In this document: positions 8,695 through 17,298 of the stretch, in pieces
How positions within the stretch are numbered: the first letter of the stretch is position 1
Layout of the letters: each line of letters opens with the position of its first letter
Assembly: GCA_902781455.1 (NCBI GenBank)
Contig: CACZJF010000024.1
Span: 1-50,833, forward strand
Direction: 5' to 3'
Origin: an uncultured Lachnospiraceae bacterium
Lineage (GTDB): Bacteria; Bacillota; Clostridia; Lachnospirales; Lachnospiraceae
DNA length: 50,833 nucleotides
Notes under the pieces: model-generated
Seen by the model: only the letters and a program-made list of their open reading frames with translations
The model's database searches: none
What the model was told of the DNA's origin: nothing
Translations under genes and position numbers: made by a program

Positions 8695-10065
8695 ATGGCA
8701 GATGAAGTGAGAAAGGATCCAAAAGGGCGGAAACTTCGGACTGGTGAAACATACGATGAGAAAACAGGTCGCTACAGATATTCATACTTTGATGCAAAGG
8801 GGAAGCGTTGCCAACTCTATTCGTGGACATTGACGAAAAATGATCCGGTTCCGGCGGGCAAAAAGCAGAAGCGTGGTGAATCGCTACGAGAAAAGATCGA
8901 CAAAGCACTTGCAGACAAGGCAAATGAAGTTGACACACAAGGCGGTAACATGAGTGTATATTCGCTATTGGAGCGGTATGTTGCTGTAAAGTCGCCTGAT
9001 GTAAAGCAGACTACACGAAATGGGTATAGGACACAACTGCATTTCATGCAGACGGATCCGATGGGCAGACGGAGGATTCGGACTGTCACGGAAGATGAAG
9101 CGATATTGTGGTTCGACAGTCTTCACCATGATCAAGATAAAAGTTACTCAACTCTTCACACCTTGCGAGGCATGCTTCGTCCGGCTTTTGTGATGGCAAA
9201 GAAAAACAGATGGGTTGTGTCAAATCCGTTTGATTTTCCGATGTTGAAAAAAAGATACGGCGGAACGAAGACAAGAGATGCATTGAGCAGAAAGGATATG
9301 CGTAGGTTTCTTGACTTTGTAAGAACAGACAAACATTTTAGCAAGTATTTTAACGGCATATATATCCTTTTTAATACTGGATTGAGAATTTCAGAGTTTT
9401 GCGGATTGACACCGGAAGATATTGATTTTGATAATCATGTAATCCATGTCCGTTGGCAGTTGCTGAGGAACCACAACGGGGATACGAATCAATATTACAT
9501 TGAAGAAGGTAAAACGGTGAATGCGATCCGTGATATCCCGATGCTGCCTGATGTTGAGTCCGCTTTTCGGGAAGTGATAGCGTCAAGACCGAGCCTGCCG
9601 GATGAGATGGTAGTGTGGGACGAAACGCATACAGTTAGCAAGACTGGCTTTTTGTGGTTGGACAAGGAGCAGCACGTGGAAGTCGCACAGCATTGGGAAA
9701 ATCATTTACGATGGGCAAGAACAAAGTATAATCGGATATACAAGGAAGAGATGCCGCCTGTAAGTCCGCATATCTGTCGGCATACTTTTTGTTCCAATTG
9801 TGCTTCTGCTGGGATAAGTCCTAAAGTTTTACAGATGATCATGGGACATTCAAGCATTGAGTTTACATTAAATGTTTACACTCATGTGGAAGCCGGAGAC
9901 GTGAAAGCGCAGTTTTTTGAAGTTAATGGTGATTCAGGACAGTATAAATATGGTTTCTATCCTCTTGACAGGAAACCTGATGTCGTTTCTTTGGCGGAGG
10001 ACAGTCCCGATGATGAGGGCGAGCCGGATTTAGACGCACCTGCTGATGATGATGAAGATGATTGA
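8695..10065 (+). CDS. Tyrosine recombinase / integrase (Tn916-like)
   Basis: A 456-residue site-specific recombinase that should integrate or excise the element. The N-terminus (about residues 8-60, KGRKLRTGETYDEKTGRYRY onward) resembles the arm-type DNA-binding domain of Tn916 integrase. A SAM-like core-binding domain (about 85-170) and the catalytic domain (about 190-400) follow. The catalytic residues are all visible: Arg231 in NTGLRISEF, His359/Arg362 in SPHICRHTF, His385 in MGHSS and Tyr395 in NVYTHV. An acidic tail (ending DAPADDDEDD) is unusual. The start is supported by AGAGGA and the promoter upstream. It appears intact, although no complete partner functions of a mobile element are present here. 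Confidence 0.9.
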   Translation: MADEVRKDPKGRKLRTGETYDEKTGRYRYSYFDAKGKRCQLYSWTLTKNDPVPAGKKQKRGESLREKIDKALADKANEVDTQGGNMSVYSLLERYVAVKSPDVKQTTRNGYRTQLHFMQTDPMGRRRIRTVTEDEAILWFDSLHHDQDKSYSTLHTLRGMLRPAFVMAKKNRWVVSNPFDFPMLKKRYGGTKTRDALSRKDMRRFLDFVRTDKHFSKYFNGIYILFNTGLRISEFCGLTPEDIDFDNHVIHVRWQLLRNHNGDTNQYYIEEGKTVNAIRDIPMLPDVESAFREVIASRPSLPDEMVVWDETHTVSKTGFLWLDKEQHVEVAQHWENHLRWARTKYNRIYKEEMPPVSPHICRHTFCSNCASAGISPKVLQMIMGHSSIEFTLNVYTHVEAGDVKAQFFEVNGDSGQYKYGFYPLDRKPDVVSLAEDSPDDEGEPDLDAPADDDEDD

Positions 10066-10124
10066 AAATGGGTGTGTGTTATGGAGAGGAAAATAACACA
10101 GTTTATAACACAAAAACCCGAAAC

Positions 10125-10154
10125 AAAAAAATCATTATGGCATAACGATTTTTT
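10125..10154. terminator. Bidirectional intrinsic terminator after the recombinase
   Basis: AAAAAAATCATTA and TAACGATTTTTT flank the loop TGGCA, giving an A-run on one side and a T-run on the other. It lies 60 bp after the recombinase stop and isolates it from the phosphatase gene at 10238. Confidence 0.65.
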
Positions 10155-10237
10155 GAATTTTGGCGATATTTTACAAAAAATAAGGCAACTACATATAGAC
10201 AAATATCAAAAAATGCTTATCAATAAAGGAGATTTTG

Positions 10238-10759
10238 ATGTATAGAATACTTTTCGTTTGCCACGGCAATATCTGCCGCAGCCCGATGGCTGAGTTTGTC
10301 CTGAAGGACATGGTCCGGAAGGCGGGAATGGGAAACAGGTTCCATATCGAGTCCCGCGCGACTTCTTCCGAGGAAATCTGGGGCGGCAGGGGCAATCCTG
10401 TCTATCCTCCGGCGAGAACGATTCTGGCGCAGCATGGGATTTCCTGCGAGGGGAAGGAAGCGCAGCGCCTGACAAAAGCGGACTATCAGGATTATGATTA
10501 CATAATCGGCATGGACGCGGAGAATATGAGGTCGATGCATCGGATGCTGGGCGGCGATCCGGACGGAAAACTGTCTTTGCTGATGGATTACACGGACCGA
10601 CCGCGTTCTGTTGCAGATCCGTGGTATACGGGAGATTTTGAAACAACCTGGAATGATGTGACAGAAGGCTGTGACGGACTGCTGTCCTTTTTGGAACGGC
10701 AAGGTGAAATCGGCAAGACTGAAAAACAGACGGCCGGGCGATGGAAAGGAAATGGCTGA
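10238..10759 (+). CDS. Low-molecular-weight protein-tyrosine phosphatase
   Basis: A 173-residue cytosolic phosphatase. The N-terminal catalytic loop is textbook: VCHGNICRS with Cys8 and Arg14 (the CX5R motif), and the general acid lies in SVADPWYTGDFE near residue 127. The length fits the family of about 150-170 residues. ATG at 10238 is preferred over the in-frame TTG at 10235 because AAAGGA lies 7 nt upstream. It stands alone between the recombinase terminator and a WYL regulator, so its substrate is not indicated. In Firmicutes such enzymes often dephosphorylate tyrosine kinases of polysaccharide synthesis or arginine-phosphorylated proteins; the sequence does not tell which applies. Confidence 0.9.
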   Translation: MYRILFVCHGNICRSPMAEFVLKDMVRKAGMGNRFHIESRATSSEEIWGGRGNPVYPPARTILAQHGISCEGKEAQRLTKADYQDYDYIIGMDAENMRSMHRMLGGDPDGKLSLLMDYTDRPRSVADPWYTGDFETTWNDVTEGCDGLLSFLERQGEIGKTEKQTAGRWKGNG

Positions 10760-10916
10760 AACTTTATGGGTTTCAGAATCACGCGAAACAGGTGTATAAT
10801 ACATCTTCATGGGGCTGATCCGGTCTTTTTCAGGCGGTGGTCAGCCATATCAATTTCAGTGGCGGACCGGAAGGGCTGACTGACCGGAAAGCAGAACCTG
10901 CAGGAGGATCGTTATC

Positions 10917-11942
10917 ATGAAATATGGAGATCCGGGCCTGAAAACGTTATATCTTCTTGAGATCCTCATGGAGCGGACGGACGAAGCACACCCTGTCAGC
11001 GTATCCGCTTTGATCAGGATCCTTGAGGAAGACTACCAGATTGGGATCAACCGGACCACGGTATATTCAGAGCTTCGGAAGCTTGAGGACGCGGGGGTGG
11101 ACGTTGTCCGGAAGGAAGCACAGCCTTTCGGTTACTATGTGGGATCAAGGGAATTTGAACTGGCAGAGTTAAAGCTTCTGGTGGACGCGGTGCAGTCCTC
11201 GAAGTTCATCACCCAGAAGAAATCGGCTCAGCTGATCCGGAAGCTGGAAACACTGTGCAGCCGGGATGAGGCAAAGCAGCTGAGCAGTCAGGTTACCATC
11301 TGCAACCGGTCGAAGACGCCGAATGAGACCATTTACTATAATGTGGACAGAATCCACAGCGCGATTTTCCAGAATCATCAGATTACGTATCAGTATGTCG
11401 AGTGGACCATGGATAAAAAAACAGTACCACGGCACGGCGGTTCCTATTATAATGTAAGTCCGCTCCATCTGATCTGGGACGATGAGAACTATTATCTGAT
11501 CGCGTATGACGAGCAGACGAGGATGGTCCGGCATTACCGCGTTGACAAGATGAGAGATCTGGTGATCCAGGAGGATACACGAAGTTTGCAGGCACTGGAA
11601 CAGGAGATTGATGTCGGCGCATTTTCCCGAAAAACCTTCGGCATGTACAGTGGCGTCGATGTGAAGGTGCAGCTGCAGGGAACCAAAAAACTTGCGGGAG
11701 TGGTTCTGGACCGTTTCGGGACGGATATCTGGATGCACCCGCTGGACGAGGAGCATTTTTCGGCGGCAGTGACGGTTACGGTCAGCAGGCAGTTTTTCGG
11801 CTGGCTGACAGCGATCGGGAAAGAACTCAGAATTACCGGGCCTGAGGACGTCGTGGAGCAGTACAGACAGTATCTGGAGGAGATCCTGCGCAGTATGGAC
11901 GCAGGAAAAGCTCCGGAGGCAGGAAAGAAGAAACAGAGATAA
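10917..11942 (+). CDS. HTH/WYL-domain transcriptional regulator
   Basis: A 341-residue DNA-binding regulator. An N-terminal winged helix (about residues 1-75, with the recognition segment INRTTVYSELRKLEDAGV) is followed by a WYL ligand-binding domain (about 140-230, with YYLIAYDEQTRMVRHYRVDKM, so the name-giving triplet is YYL here) and a C-terminal WCX-like extension. WYL domains sense nucleic acid or small ligands in several defence and stress regulators. The start follows AGGAGG by 9 nt. A TATAAT box lies at 10795-10800, giving a leader of more than 100 nt. The target is unknown; a small conserved gene and a MATE exporter follow within 40 bp steps and may be controlled by it. Confidence 0.85.
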   Translation: MKYGDPGLKTLYLLEILMERTDEAHPVSVSALIRILEEDYQIGINRTTVYSELRKLEDAGVDVVRKEAQPFGYYVGSREFELAELKLLVDAVQSSKFITQKKSAQLIRKLETLCSRDEAKQLSSQVTICNRSKTPNETIYYNVDRIHSAIFQNHQITYQYVEWTMDKKTVPRHGGSYYNVSPLHLIWDDENYYLIAYDEQTRMVRHYRVDKMRDLVIQEDTRSLQALEQEIDVGAFSRKTFGMYSGVDVKVQLQGTKKLAGVVLDRFGTDIWMHPLDEEHFSAAVTVTVSRQFFGWLTAIGKELRITGPEDVVEQYRQYLEEILRSMDAGKAPEAGKKKQR

Positions 11943-11978
11943 GAGTTTTGTAAGGAAGGACAGGAAAGGAGACAGAAT

Positions 11979-12212
11979 ATGGCATTGAATCCGATGGCAT
12001 TGCTGAAAATGAAGGATCGTCTGAAAATGTTTAATCAGGAGCACCCGAGAGTGCATCCGTTTTTTCACATGATAAAAGAGGGAGGACTGCCTGAAGGATC
12101 GATTCTTGAGATGAAGGTGAAACTTCCGGACGGGAAAGAGCATGTTACGAATATCCGGCTGACGGAAAATGACATCGAAACTTTGCGGATGATCAGCAGC
12201 TTAAAGGGGTGA
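11979..12212 (+). CDS. Small conserved hypothetical protein
   Basis: A 77-residue protein (MALNPMALLKMKDRLKMFNQ...) with AAGGAG about 7 nt before the ATG. The N-terminal 40 residues should be helical and the second half reads like two strands and a helix (LEMKVKLPDGKEHVTNIRL). It has no signal peptide or cysteine. It lies 36 bp after the WYL regulator and its stop is 12 bp before the exporter start, so the three are probably one transcript. I believe similar small proteins are common in Lachnospiraceae, but I cannot assign a function. Confidence 0.7.
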   Translation: MALNPMALLKMKDRLKMFNQEHPRVHPFFHMIKEGGLPEGSILEMKVKLPDGKEHVTNIRLTENDIETLRMISSLKG

Positions 12213-12224
12213 CGGAGGCTTCTC

Positions 12225-13592
12225 GTGTCTCAGAGACAGGAAAACAAGATGGGCGTTATGCCCGTAAAGAAACTGATTATAACCATGTCACTGCCAATGA
12301 TGGTGTCTATGCTGGTACAGGCACTGTACAACATCGTTGACAGTATCTTTGTATCGCAGATCAATGAGCAGGCGCTGACGGCCGTGTCCCTGGCATTTCC
12401 GCTGCAGAGCCTTATGATCGCGGTCGGATCGGGAACGGGAGTCGGAATCAACGCGCTCCTGTCCAGATCCCTGGGAGAGAAGGATTATGACCGTGCGGAT
12501 GCGGCTGCGAACAACGGGCTGCTTCTGATGGTCTTTTCATGGCTGTTCTTTGTTCTGCTTGGTCTGTTTGCGGCAGGTCCTTTCTTTCGCACGCAGACGC
12601 AGAACGGGACAATCACAGAATATGGATCGACATACCTGCGTATTGTCTGCTGTCTGTCATTTGCCCTGCTGTACCAGATGACTTTTGAGCGTCTGCTGCA
12701 GTCTACAGGCCAGACGGTATATTCCATGATTTCGCAGATTTCCGGAGCGCTTACCAACATCATCTTTGATCCGGTCATGATATTTGGCCTGTTTGGATTC
12801 CCGAAGCTGGGCGTAGCCGGCGCTGCTTATGCCACCGTGCTGGGCCAGTGTGTCGGAGCTTCATGCGGCCTGATCCTGAACCTGAAGAAGAACCGGGAAC
12901 TGCATCTGAGCTTTCAGAGAATGTTCCGGCCTTCTGCTGATGTGATCCGGAAGATTTATTTTGTCGGTGTACCGTCGATTATGATGATGTCCATCGGATC
13001 GGTCATGAGTTACCTGATGAACCGGATTCTGGTTGGATTCTCAGAGACGGCAGCAGCTGTGTTCGGGGTATACTTCAAGCTGCAGAGTTTCTTCTTCCTG
13101 CCGGTTTTCGGACTGAACAACGGTCTGATTCCTGTGCTTGCATATAATTACGGAGCAAAGAGGAAGGACCGGATCGATGAAGCGCTGAAGTTTTCCTTCA
13201 TGCTTGCCTTCATCATACTGTGCTGCGGTACGCTGTGCTTTGAGCTGTTCCCGCGCCAGCTGCTGAGCCTGTTCAATGCGTCGGAGAACATGATGGCGAT
13301 GGGCGTAGTCGCGATGCGCAAGATCGGACTTCACTATCCGCTGGCAGCGCTCGGGATCATCCTTGGATCGGTGTTCCAGGCCTTTGCCAAGAGTTATTAT
13401 TCCCTGATTGTGTCTTTGTGCAGGCAGCTGGTGGTGCTGATTCCGGCTGCATGGGTTCTGGCACGGGTGACGGGGGATGTGAATCAGGTCTGGTGGTGTT
13501 TCCTGATTGCAGAGGTTGTTTCGGCTGTGATCTCGGTCCTGTTCTTCCGGAAGGTATACCGGGATGTGGTGGTGCCGCTCTCCGCAAACTAA
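12225..13592 (+). CDS. MATE-family multidrug/solute exporter
   Basis: A 455-residue membrane protein with about 12 helices in two related halves, typical of MATE exporters, which pump drugs or metabolites out using a Na+ or H+ gradient. The first half begins PVKKLIITMSLPMMVSMLVQALYNIVD, a very typical MATE start. The GTG at 12225 is chosen because GGAGG lies 6 nt upstream; an ATG at 12249 is a weaker option. It ends the WYL regulator transcript. The next gene encodes a double-glycine-leader protein, but MATE proteins lack the C39 peptidase needed to cut such leaders, so a transport link is not implied. Confidence 0.9.
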   Translation: MSQRQENKMGVMPVKKLIITMSLPMMVSMLVQALYNIVDSIFVSQINEQALTAVSLAFPLQSLMIAVGSGTGVGINALLSRSLGEKDYDRADAAANNGLLLMVFSWLFFVLLGLFAAGPFFRTQTQNGTITEYGSTYLRIVCCLSFALLYQMTFERLLQSTGQTVYSMISQISGALTNIIFDPVMIFGLFGFPKLGVAGAAYATVLGQCVGASCGLILNLKKNRELHLSFQRMFRPSADVIRKIYFVGVPSIMMMSIGSVMSYLMNRILVGFSETAAAVFGVYFKLQSFFFLPVFGLNNGLIPVLAYNYGAKRKDRIDEALKFSFMLAFIILCCGTLCFELFPRQLLSLFNASENMMAMGVVAMRKIGLHYPLAALGIILGSVFQAFAKSYYSLIVSLCRQLVVLIPAAWVLARVTGDVNQVWWCFLIAEVVSAVISVLFFRKVYRDVVVPLSAN

Positions 13593-13745
13593 GAAACGGA
13601 CAGATGCTTCGCCAATAAAGATTTTATTAAAAATCGCTGCCGGAGAATAGCTCTCTTGCAGATTCCTGCGTATAATAAAGCAACGGACGAAAAACAAGTC
13701 CGATAGAAATGATTTCAAAATGAATTTATAAGGGAGGAATCAAAT

Positions 13746-14042
13746 ATGTCAGAAGAGAAGAAAGTCATCAACAACGAAGAGCTGGAGAACGTCAATGGCG
13801 GATACGGATCAGGTGCCGGATTCTATATGACCGTCGGCAACTGCAACGGCGGCTACCTTGCTCTGAGACCGCAGCCGTACTGGGATCAGTATCATGAGCT
13901 CGCACAGCTGTATCCGGGATATCAGGTATTCACCTATGGTGCAACCACGAACGGCACCGGGCTGAATGGCGTCCCCTGCACCTACCGTTATGTCAACTAC
14001 AACGGTGTCTGGGGCTGGGCGAATGCATCTTTCCTGTATTAA
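13746..14042 (+). CDS. Secreted small protein: double-glycine leader plus SH3-like domain
   Basis: A 98-residue protein. Residues 1-19 (ending EELENVNGG) are a classic double-glycine leader, as used by C39-peptidase ABC transporters to export bacteriocins and other RiPP-like peptides. The 79 residues after GG look like a bacterial SH3 domain: YLALRPQPY at the first strand, GYQVFTYG in the middle and GVWGWANASFLY at the end. SH3b domains normally bind cell wall. Two cysteines (GNCNG and VPCTY) could form a disulfide. GGGAGG lies 8 nt upstream; a TATAAT at 13671-13676 and a small hairpin (CGGAC/GTCCG) precede it. A very strong hairpin follows. No C39 transporter is in the window. A radical SAM gene lies 262 bp downstream on the same strand. 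Confidence 0.8.
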   Translation: MSEEKKVINNEELENVNGGYGSGAGFYMTVGNCNGGYLALRPQPYWDQYHELAQLYPGYQVFTYGATTNGTGLNGVPCTYRYVNYNGVWGWANASFLY

Positions 14043-14070
14043 TATCTGTATGGATCCTTCAGATGGATCC

Positions 14071-14112
14071 TGACAGTAAAGGAGCTGCCGGATGGCAGCT
14101 CCTTTACTGTCA
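14071..14112 (+). terminator. Perfect 19-bp hairpin with 4-nt loop
   Basis: Arms 14071-14089 and 14094-14112 are fully complementary, with loop GGAT. It starts 28 bp after the stop of the leader-peptide gene and almost surely folds in its mRNA, as a 3' stabiliser or terminator. There is no T-tract directly after it, so termination may rely on the next hairpin at 14142. Confidence 0.6.
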
Positions 14113-14141
14113 GGAGAGGGCAGCACATCATCTGCCGGTGT

Positions 14142-14167
14142 CACCTCCTGTGGAGGTGTTTGGTTTT
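14142..14167 (+). terminator. Intrinsic terminator
   Basis: CACCTCC and GGAGGTG pair around a 3-nt loop and are followed by TTTGGTTTT. It lies between the leader-peptide gene and the radical SAM gene, so these are probably separate transcripts. Confidence 0.6.
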
Positions 14168-14304
14168 GCAATACAATTGGTCCTGTTTGTTTATATTACA
14201 GGGATGTTTCGGTTGCGCGATACAGGATTCTGCTTTAAGATGGTTCGGTAGATTTCGCATACGAACATAGATACACAGAATCTTTGTGTTGGGAGAGTAC
14301 AAGA

Positions 14305-15669
14305 ATGAATATCAAAGAAAGCCTTGGAAAATTCGGATTGAACCAGGCAGTCAATTTCGTCTATAAGAATCCGGAAAAAAATATGATGAAGGTCATGGAA
14401 GCTGTTGACAAGTTTGCCGGCGGTCAATTCCCGGGCCAGATCAAGACGATCAAGGATGCGATCAATAATCCGGAGCATCCCTATTATCCGTATGTCAGGC
14501 ATGTGCTGTTTGACGTAGACCGTGAAGTAGTCAAGACCGTCATCAACAACTTCTTCTTCAACGTGAACCTGAAAGGGTGGAAGACGCAGGAAGAACTGCG
14601 TGAGAAGTATAACTGCAATATTCCGTGGGCGATCCTTCTGGATCCTACATCTGCGTGCAATCTTCACTGCACCGGGTGCTGGGCTGCGGAGTACGGCAAC
14701 AAGCTGAACCTTTCCTATGAGGAGATCGATGACATCATCCGTCAGGGCAAGGAGCTTGGCATTTACATGTATATCTATACCGGCGGTGAGCCGCTGGTTC
14801 GCAAGAAGGATATTATCAGCCTGTGCGAGAAACACAGCGACTGCATCTTCCTGTGCTTCACGAACGGTACGCTGATCGATGATGCGTTTGCCGATGACAT
14901 GCTTCGTGTGAAGAACTTCGTGCCGGCGATTTCTCTGGAAGGCTTTGAGGAAGCCACGGACAGCCGCCGCGGTGAGGGCGTCTATAACCGTGTCATAGAA
15001 GCGATGGAAAGACTCCATCAGAGGAAGCTGTTCTATGGAATTTCTGCCTGCTACACCAGCCAGAACTATGACTCCATTACTTCGACTGATTTCCTGAATA
15101 AGCTGATCGAGTTCGGCGTTTTCTTCATCTGGTACTTCCACTACATGCCGGTAGGGAACGACGCGGATGTATCCCTGCTTCCGAATCCGGAGCAGAGAAT
15201 GGAAGTATACCGCCGCATCAACGCGTTCCGTGACAATCACTCTCTGTTCATGATGGACTTCCAGAATGACGGAAGGTATGTCGGTGGATGTATCGCGGGC
15301 GGCCGCAGATATCTGCATATCAACGCGAACGGCGATGTTGACCCGTGTGTCTTCATCCATTACTCGGATTCCAACATCCGTGAGAAGTCTCTTCTGGACT
15401 GCCTGCGCAGCCCGCTGTTCATGGCTTACCATGACGGACAGCCGTTCAACGACAATATGTACCGTCCCTGCCCGATGCTGGAGAATCCGGATGTTCTGCC
15501 GGGCCTGGTTGAAAGAACAGGCGCTCATTCCACAGATCTCCAGTCTCCTGAGACAGCGCAGCATCTGTGCGACAAGTGCACAAAGTATGCTGAGAACTGG
15601 ACTCCTCATGCCAACGAGATGTGGGAAAAGGAAGTCGAGAGAAGGGAAGCGAAGAAGGCACAGGCCTGA
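14305..15669 (+). CDS. Radical SAM protein with SPASM-like C-terminal cysteines
   Basis: A 454-residue enzyme. TSACNLHCTGCWA near residue 117 supplies the CxxxCxxC motif that binds the SAM-cleaving [4Fe-4S] cluster. YIYTGGEPLVRK follows as the GGE motif. The C-terminal part has further cysteines (GGCIAGGRRYLHINANGDVDPC, RPCPML and CDKC), arranged like a SPASM or twitch domain that holds auxiliary clusters. ATG at 14305 is preferred over TTG at 14284: GGGAGAG lies 8-9 nt upstream. From memory this is a widely conserved Clostridia family of unknown reaction, often found without any peptide gene nearby, so pairing it with the leader peptide gene upstream is only a possibility. It converges with the DUF5702 gene. 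Confidence 0.85.
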   Translation: MNIKESLGKFGLNQAVNFVYKNPEKNMMKVMEAVDKFAGGQFPGQIKTIKDAINNPEHPYYPYVRHVLFDVDREVVKTVINNFFFNVNLKGWKTQEELREKYNCNIPWAILLDPTSACNLHCTGCWAAEYGNKLNLSYEEIDDIIRQGKELGIYMYIYTGGEPLVRKKDIISLCEKHSDCIFLCFTNGTLIDDAFADDMLRVKNFVPAISLEGFEEATDSRRGEGVYNRVIEAMERLHQRKLFYGISACYTSQNYDSITSTDFLNKLIEFGVFFIWYFHYMPVGNDADVSLLPNPEQRMEVYRRINAFRDNHSLFMMDFQNDGRYVGGCIAGGRRYLHINANGDVDPCVFIHYSDSNIREKSLLDCLRSPLFMAYHDGQPFNDNMYRPCPMLENPDVLPGLVERTGAHSTDLQSPETAQHLCDKCTKYAENWTPHANEMWEKEVERREAKKAQA

Positions 15670-15717
15670 CAGGGTGATTCCCGGTTCTTTGCCGCGGCGT
15701 CATCTGAGTGATGGATG

Positions 15718-17298
15718 TCAGCGGTAAGCGAACCCCCCTTCAACTAATATATCAGTGGAAAGGTCTCCGGTCCCGAGCAGGGCAGCGGGGACCTTTCCAA
15801 ATACAGACGGAATGGTCCAGTTCGTCTTTACTGTCATACCGATGACGCAGTTGTCCGCACGGAAAGAGGGGCAGCCGCATACAGTTCTCATATTCAGATC
15901 AATCATATCCAGCGATCTTTGCCTGAGTTTCGACATCCCCGTCAGATTCAGCAGCAGTCTCAGATAATCCTCATACTGCAGCCCGGTTGTCCCGGACGCG
16001 GCAGCCTTGTCTGCTTTCGTCAGATATTTCTTCATCTTCATCAGGGCTTTCAATGGCACATGCCAGCTGCCGGCAGACTTTTTCAGAGGAATCCGTCCGC
16101 CGTGAAGCAGAATCCTTGCGTCAAACAGGCTCTCCGCATAAGCCCATTCCAGTAAAAGCACATGCTTCAATGCTGCGATCAGAAGCGGTTTGCCGGTCCA
16201 GCCGAGGACGAGCGCGGCGAGTGCGGATGCCTCCTTGTTTTTTGCAGGATCTGAGACCAGATACATATAGTTGAATCCCTCCCTCAGGAACAGCAGGCTT
16301 CGGATGGTTTTCTTCAGATTATCCTGGTCCTTGTACTTTCCGCCGATCAGGTATTCCGCCTGATACAGGAGGGCTTCATCTCCGGGGCCGTCCTTGAAGC
16401 TTCGGAAATGATCCAGCAGGTATTCCCGGAACAGCAGGTTGTCCACCATACCTCCGCGCGGGGTGTCCAGGCTCAGGACTCCTTTGTTGCCGCGCCGCTT
16501 TGACAGCAAATCCTTGCTGCTGATGGACTTCTGTGAAAGCTTGATGTTTCCGCAGGTGAGCTTCAGCAGGTTTCCGTTCTTGAGCTGCGCCATCTTTTCC
16601 CGCGGATCATGTTTCTTCCCTTCCTTCTGGGCTTTTTCGACCCTTTTCGCAGCCTTCTTGTCCGTGACGGTTGTTTCGGTTCCGTCCTCCTCCGTGATCG
16701 TATAGGTGGACTGTTCCTTCTTTGCCTCCTTTATCCCGCCGGCTTCCTTCCGGCTTTCCTTGTCTGCCTCCTTGCGTCCGCTTTCAAACTCGCTTTCGGC
16801 CTGCCGGATGCCCTGTGCATCCTGATATGCATCCTTCAGCTTGCCGATTGCGCCGGACCACGCGGTTTTTTTCATATATTCTACAGCCTGCTGATAATAG
16901 TATTCTCCGCCTCTGTCTGTGAGAAGCGCATACTGGTTGATCGATGCGTCCCGGGCGGAGACCTTCCACGGATCCAGCAGAAGCCCCGGAAGGGAGCTGA
17001 CCAGGTCCGAGGCCGGCTTATCGTTCTCTTCGATGTATCCGGTCAGTTTCCCTTTGATCTTCTCCTTGGAGATCAGGTCGCCGCCATAAGCAGCATCAAC
17101 GGCAAACAGGCCGTAATCCTCAAGCAGGATATTGTCATATTCTGAAAACACCGACCACAGGCCCAAAGACGTGACATTCCTGCACTGCGCGCGGGCACCC
17201 GAGAAGCGCACGGCTTCCAGAATGGTAAAGCAAAACGCCAGAAATACGACGCTCAGAAGACAGAAGAAAACCGTGATGACAGCGCGTTGTCTTTTCAT
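15718..17298 (-). CDS. DUF5702 membrane-anchored protein (TadE/Flp-pilus associated family)
   Basis: A 526-residue protein. The N-terminus RAVITVFFCLLSVVFLAFCFTILEA is a single membrane helix, followed by EAVRFSGARAQ and EYDNILLEDYGLFAVD, which I recognise as the DUF5702 pattern found in Clostridia tight-adherence pilus loci. The rest would be outside the membrane and includes a charged coiled-coil-like stretch (about residues 185-260, rich in Lys and Glu). The start at 17298 (MKRQRAVIT) is chosen because the helix then begins at residue 5; a longer frame to 17400 adds unconvincing residues. No other tad genes are near. A terminator upstream (17497-17524) separates it from the phospholipid operon, so it needs its own promoter. 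Confidence 0.65.
   Translation of the reverse strand: MKRQRAVITVFFCLLSVVFLAFCFTILEAVRFSGARAQCRNVTSLGLWSVFSEYDNILLEDYGLFAVDAAYGGDLISKEKIKGKLTGYIEENDKPASDLVSSLPGLLLDPWKVSARDASINQYALLTDRGGEYYYQQAVEYMKKTAWSGAIGKLKDAYQDAQGIRQAESEFESGRKEADKESRKEAGGIKEAKKEQSTYTITEEDGTETTVTDKKAAKRVEKAQKEGKKHDPREKMAQLKNGNLLKLTCGNIKLSQKSISSKDLLSKRRGNKGVLSLDTPRGGMVDNLLFREYLLDHFRSFKDGPGDEALLYQAEYLIGGKYKDQDNLKKTIRSLLFLREGFNYMYLVSDPAKNKEASALAALVLGWTGKPLLIAALKHVLLLEWAYAESLFDARILLHGGRIPLKKSAGSWHVPLKALMKMKKYLTKADKAAASGTTGLQYEDYLRLLLNLTGMSKLRQRSLDMIDLNMRTVCGCPSFRADNCVIGMTVKTNWTIPSVFGKVPAALLGTGDLSTDILVEGGFAYR

Larger units (their letters stand above)
7521..10230. mobile_element. Remnant of an integrated element around a tyrosine recombinase
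   Basis: The stretch combines a tyrosine recombinase gene, an AT-rich gene of unknown function, adjacent 12-bp direct repeats, a degenerate tRNA-Arg-like fragment and several hairpins. It separates two blocks of ordinary chromosomal genes. The boundaries are approximate: I could not find a second copy of the tRNA-like sequence to define the other attachment site, and no excisionase, relaxase or phage structural gene is present. An old, reduced insertion is the simplest reading. Confidence 0.4.

Noticed and set aside
11169-12143. Minus-strand open frame of 324 codons opposite the WYL regulator and the following small gene
   Set aside because: It is antisense to two genes with good ribosome sites and shows no domain.
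14191-15609. Long minus-strand open frame of 472 codons opposite the radical SAM gene
   Set aside because: It is a mirror frame of a strongly supported gene, has no ribosome site and no recognisable domain. Codon bias of the plus-strand gene explains its openness.
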